Assembly: GCA_965267425.1 (NCBI GenBank)
Contig: OZ253959.1
Coordinates: forward strand, 434,001-498,000
DNA from: G965267425 sp965267425
GTDB taxonomy: Bacteria; Bacteroidota; Bacteroidia; Flavobacteriales_E; Vicingaceae
DNA length: 64,000 nucleotides
Reading direction: 5' to 3'
The notes under the pieces were generated by a model. It searched no databases and had not been told where the DNA came from. It worked only from the letters and a program-made list of their open reading frames with translations. Below are positions 62,088-64,000 of the stretch, piece after piece. The first letter of the stretch is position 1; the number at the start of each line of letters is the position of its first letter. The position numbers and the translations under genes are program-made.

Positions 62088-63290
62088 ATGAAGATTGGAA
62101 TCATAAAAGAAAGAAAAAATCCACCTGATGAGCGGGTTCCATTTACCCCATCTCAATGTGAAGAGTTGAAGAATATCACAGGTGCAGAAGTTGTAGTAGA
62201 ATCCAGCAGCATTCGACGCATCAAGGATGAGGAGTACAAGCAAGTTGGAATTGAATTAAGTGATGATCTTTCCGATTGTGATATTCTTTTTGGTGTGAAG
62301 GAAGTGCCCATCTCGGCGTTGATTCCGGAAAAAACCTATTTTTTCTTTTCTCACACCATTAAAAAACAGCCGTATAACCGTGAGTTGTTGAAGGCCATTC
62401 TTGCCAAAAAAATTACCCTCATCGATTATGAATGCCTGACCGGAGATAGAGGAAATCGATTAACAGGATTTGGAAAATACGCTGGAATTGTTGGTGCATA
62501 CAATGCCTTACGTACGTATGGACTAAAGTTCAATTCTTTTGATTTGAAACCGGCTTTTGAATGCCACGACGCTGAAGATATGTGGTCGCAACTCAATGGT
62601 TTGAATTTGGACAATGCGCGAATTGTGCTTACCGGAGCAGGAAGGGTAGGGCAAGGTGCCATGATGACACTGGATAAGGCCGGAATTCAAAAGGTTGAAA
62701 TTAATGAGTATTTATCGAATTCAAATGATAATCCTGTTTATGTTCAACTTCATCCAAGACAGTATTTTAAAAGAAATGATGGCGCTGAAGGAAACCTCAA
62801 GGACATTGTTCGCAATCCATCCACATATCATTCAGATTTTATGCGTTATGCTAAAATCAGTAATATCTATATAGCAGGCCATTATTGGGAAGAGCCTTCG
62901 CCCTTCATTTTTACGAGAGAAGATGCAGCAAGAGAGGAATTCAATATTTCGGTGGTAGCAGACATCAGTTGTGACATAGACGGTCCCGTAGCATCCACCA
63001 TAAAACCTTCAACTATTGAAGATCCGATATATGGTTATCATCCAACTACTCAAAGAGAAGATGATTTCATGAAAGATGATGTCTTAGCAGTTATGGCCGT
63101 AGACAACCTACCTTGTGAATTACCTCGTGATGCTTCTGAAGGATTTGGGTCCGAATTATTGCAACACATTGCACCAGTTCTTGATCGTAATGATCCAGAA
63201 AAGATTATTGAAAGAGCAACCATTGCAAAAGATGGTCATTTGACCAATCATTTTGAATACCTGCAATCTTATGTGGCGGGGGTTGAATGA
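62088..63290 (+). CDS. Lysine-ketoglutarate reductase/saccharopine-dehydrogenase-like NAD(P) enzyme
   Basis: A 400-residue cytoplasmic dehydrogenase from the ATG at 62088 (MKIGIIKERKNPPDERVPFT). The N-terminal half is an AlaDH/PNT-type domain. The Rossmann motif is VLTGAGRVGQGAMMTLDKAG. Later come VVADISCDIDGPVASTIKPS and IEDPIYGYHP, which resemble the region after the NAD site in saccharopine dehydrogenase (lysine-forming) and in the reductase half of AASS. It could act in lysine degradation or a related amino-acid step, but the substrate is not proven and alanine dehydrogenase is the alternative. It overlaps rpe by 22 bases on opposite strands. Confidence 0.8.
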   Translation: MKIGIIKERKNPPDERVPFTPSQCEELKNITGAEVVVESSSIRRIKDEEYKQVGIELSDDLSDCDILFGVKEVPISALIPEKTYFFFSHTIKKQPYNRELLKAILAKKITLIDYECLTGDRGNRLTGFGKYAGIVGAYNALRTYGLKFNSFDLKPAFECHDAEDMWSQLNGLNLDNARIVLTGAGRVGQGAMMTLDKAGIQKVEINEYLSNSNDNPVYVQLHPRQYFKRNDGAEGNLKDIVRNPSTYHSDFMRYAKISNIYIAGHYWEEPSPFIFTREDAAREEFNISVVADISCDIDGPVASTIKPSTIEDPIYGYHPTTQREDDFMKDDVLAVMAVDNLPCELPRDASEGFGSELLQHIAPVLDRNDPEKIIERATIAKDGHLTNHFEYLQSYVAGVE

Positions 63291-63940
63291 CCTGCGTGTT
63301 TTAACGTCAGGATCATTTCTTCGGGATTTTCAGCTCCATAAACAGCGCTGCCTGCAACCAACACATCTACACCTGCATTGACCAATTCAGCTGCATTGTT
63401 GGCATTCACACCACCATCCACTTGAATTTTGGCATTGCTGTTTCGGCGATGAATCATCTCTTTACATGCGGCCACTTTTGGCAAACACTCTTCGATAAAT
63501 TTTTGACCTCCAAACCCGGGGTTCACAGACATAATCAATACAAGATCCAATTCTGTTATGACATGTTTCAATTGTGAAACAGGTGTATGCGGGTTCAGTG
63601 CAACACCAGCCTTCATTCCACTTTGTTGAATGGCTTGAACAGTTCTATGAAGATGTGTACAAGCTTCCAAATGTACCGTCAACTGATCGGCTCCAGCTTT
63701 CTTGAATTCCTGAATAAAATCATCTGGATTGGCTATCATGGCGTGAACATCAAAGAATTTTGACGTAAACGGCCGCATGGCCTTAATGACAGGCATACCA
63801 AACGAAATGTTGGGTACAAAAACACCGTCCATCACATCAATATGTACCCAATCCGCAGAACTTTGTTCTAACCATTCTGCTTCTTTCTGAAGGTTGGCAA
63901 AATCTGCAGATAAAATAGAAGGGGCAACAAGATTGGACAT
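63269..63940 (-). CDS. rpe: Ribulose-phosphate 3-epimerase
   Basis: A 223-residue TIM-barrel enzyme of the pentose phosphate pathway that interconverts ribulose-5-phosphate and xylulose-5-phosphate. Metal and catalytic motifs are intact: VAPSILSADFANL, WVHIDVMDGVFVPN (His33, Asp35), FFDVHAMI (His66), MSVNPGFGGQKFIEE, VDGGVNANN and VAGSAVYG. The length is normal. It converges with the dehydrogenase gene, with an overlap of 22 bases. Confidence 0.96.
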   Translation of the reverse strand: MSNLVAPSILSADFANLQKEAEWLEQSSADWVHIDVMDGVFVPNISFGMPVIKAMRPFTSKFFDVHAMIANPDDFIQEFKKAGADQLTVHLEACTHLHRTVQAIQQSGMKAGVALNPHTPVSQLKHVITELDLVLIMSVNPGFGGQKFIEECLPKVAACKEMIHRRNSNAKIQVDGGVNANNAAELVNAGVDVLVAGSAVYGAENPEEMILTLKHAGHSTPAT

Positions 63941-64000
63941 GACGAAATTTTCGTCCTAAATTAAATAATCCAAGTGATTATCACTAAAGCTAAAAGTGGA

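Noticed and set aside
1..64000. CRISPR array, prophage or complete insertion sequence
   Set aside because: No regularly spaced repeats, phage structural genes, transposase or integrase motifs were found in any frame read.

Overview
The window is a chromosomal segment of a Bacteroidota bacterium, most likely from the Flavobacteriia. Four encoded proteins end in type IX secretion (T9SS) sorting domains. There is a PorV/PorQ-family protein, a TonB receptor with a carboxypeptidase-like regulatory domain, a complete alternative complex III operon, promoters of the Bacteroidota type (-7 TAnnTTTG), and a tmRNA whose tag ends in ALAA. No rRNA, CRISPR array or complete insertion sequence was seen.

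Layout. 1-8.6 kb (minus): a three-gene set of TonB receptor, very large T9SS cargo protein and PorV/PorQ-like protein, the last cut by the window edge. 8.7-13.1 kb: a basic secreted protein, ferritin, a histidine kinase/response regulator pair, and a divergent acidic T9SS protein. 13.1-19.4 kb: an aldehyde dehydrogenase, a nitronate monooxygenase-like enzyme, a DnaQ/GIY-YIG nuclease fusion and small conserved genes. 19.4-24.9 kb is an accessory stretch of unrecognised lipoproteins and small membrane proteins separated by look-alike hairpins; it ends at tRNA-Ala(GGC), next to a partial copy of that tRNA's 3' end. 25-33 kb: fructosamine kinase, MeaB and an RND efflux operon (adaptor, pump, TolC). 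33-37.4 kb: rimP-nusA-infB behind a hairpin leader. 38-49.2 kb: actABCDEF followed by coxB and coxA, the quinol-to-oxygen branch of respiration. 49.3-56.6 kb: housekeeping genes ruvB, queG, lolD, sucC, galE and ligA. 56.7-64 kb: a T9SS beta-propeller protein, a YeiH-type permease, an orphan protein with an Rhs-core tail and a possible His/Cys peptidase-like domain, a repeat field built from copies of the tmRNA 3' end, ssrA, another T9SS protein, a lysine-ketoglutarate-reductase-like dehydrogenase and rpe.

The most unusual parts are the ssrA-flanking repeats with the adjacent Rhs-tail protein (59.4-60.9 kb), the matching 3'-end duplication at tRNA-Ala, the hairpin-separated small-gene cluster (20.4-24.7 kb), and the TonB/T9SS/PorV-like set at the left edge. 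Product names for conserved enzymes rest on motifs read directly from the translations. Functions of the small accessory genes are unknown.
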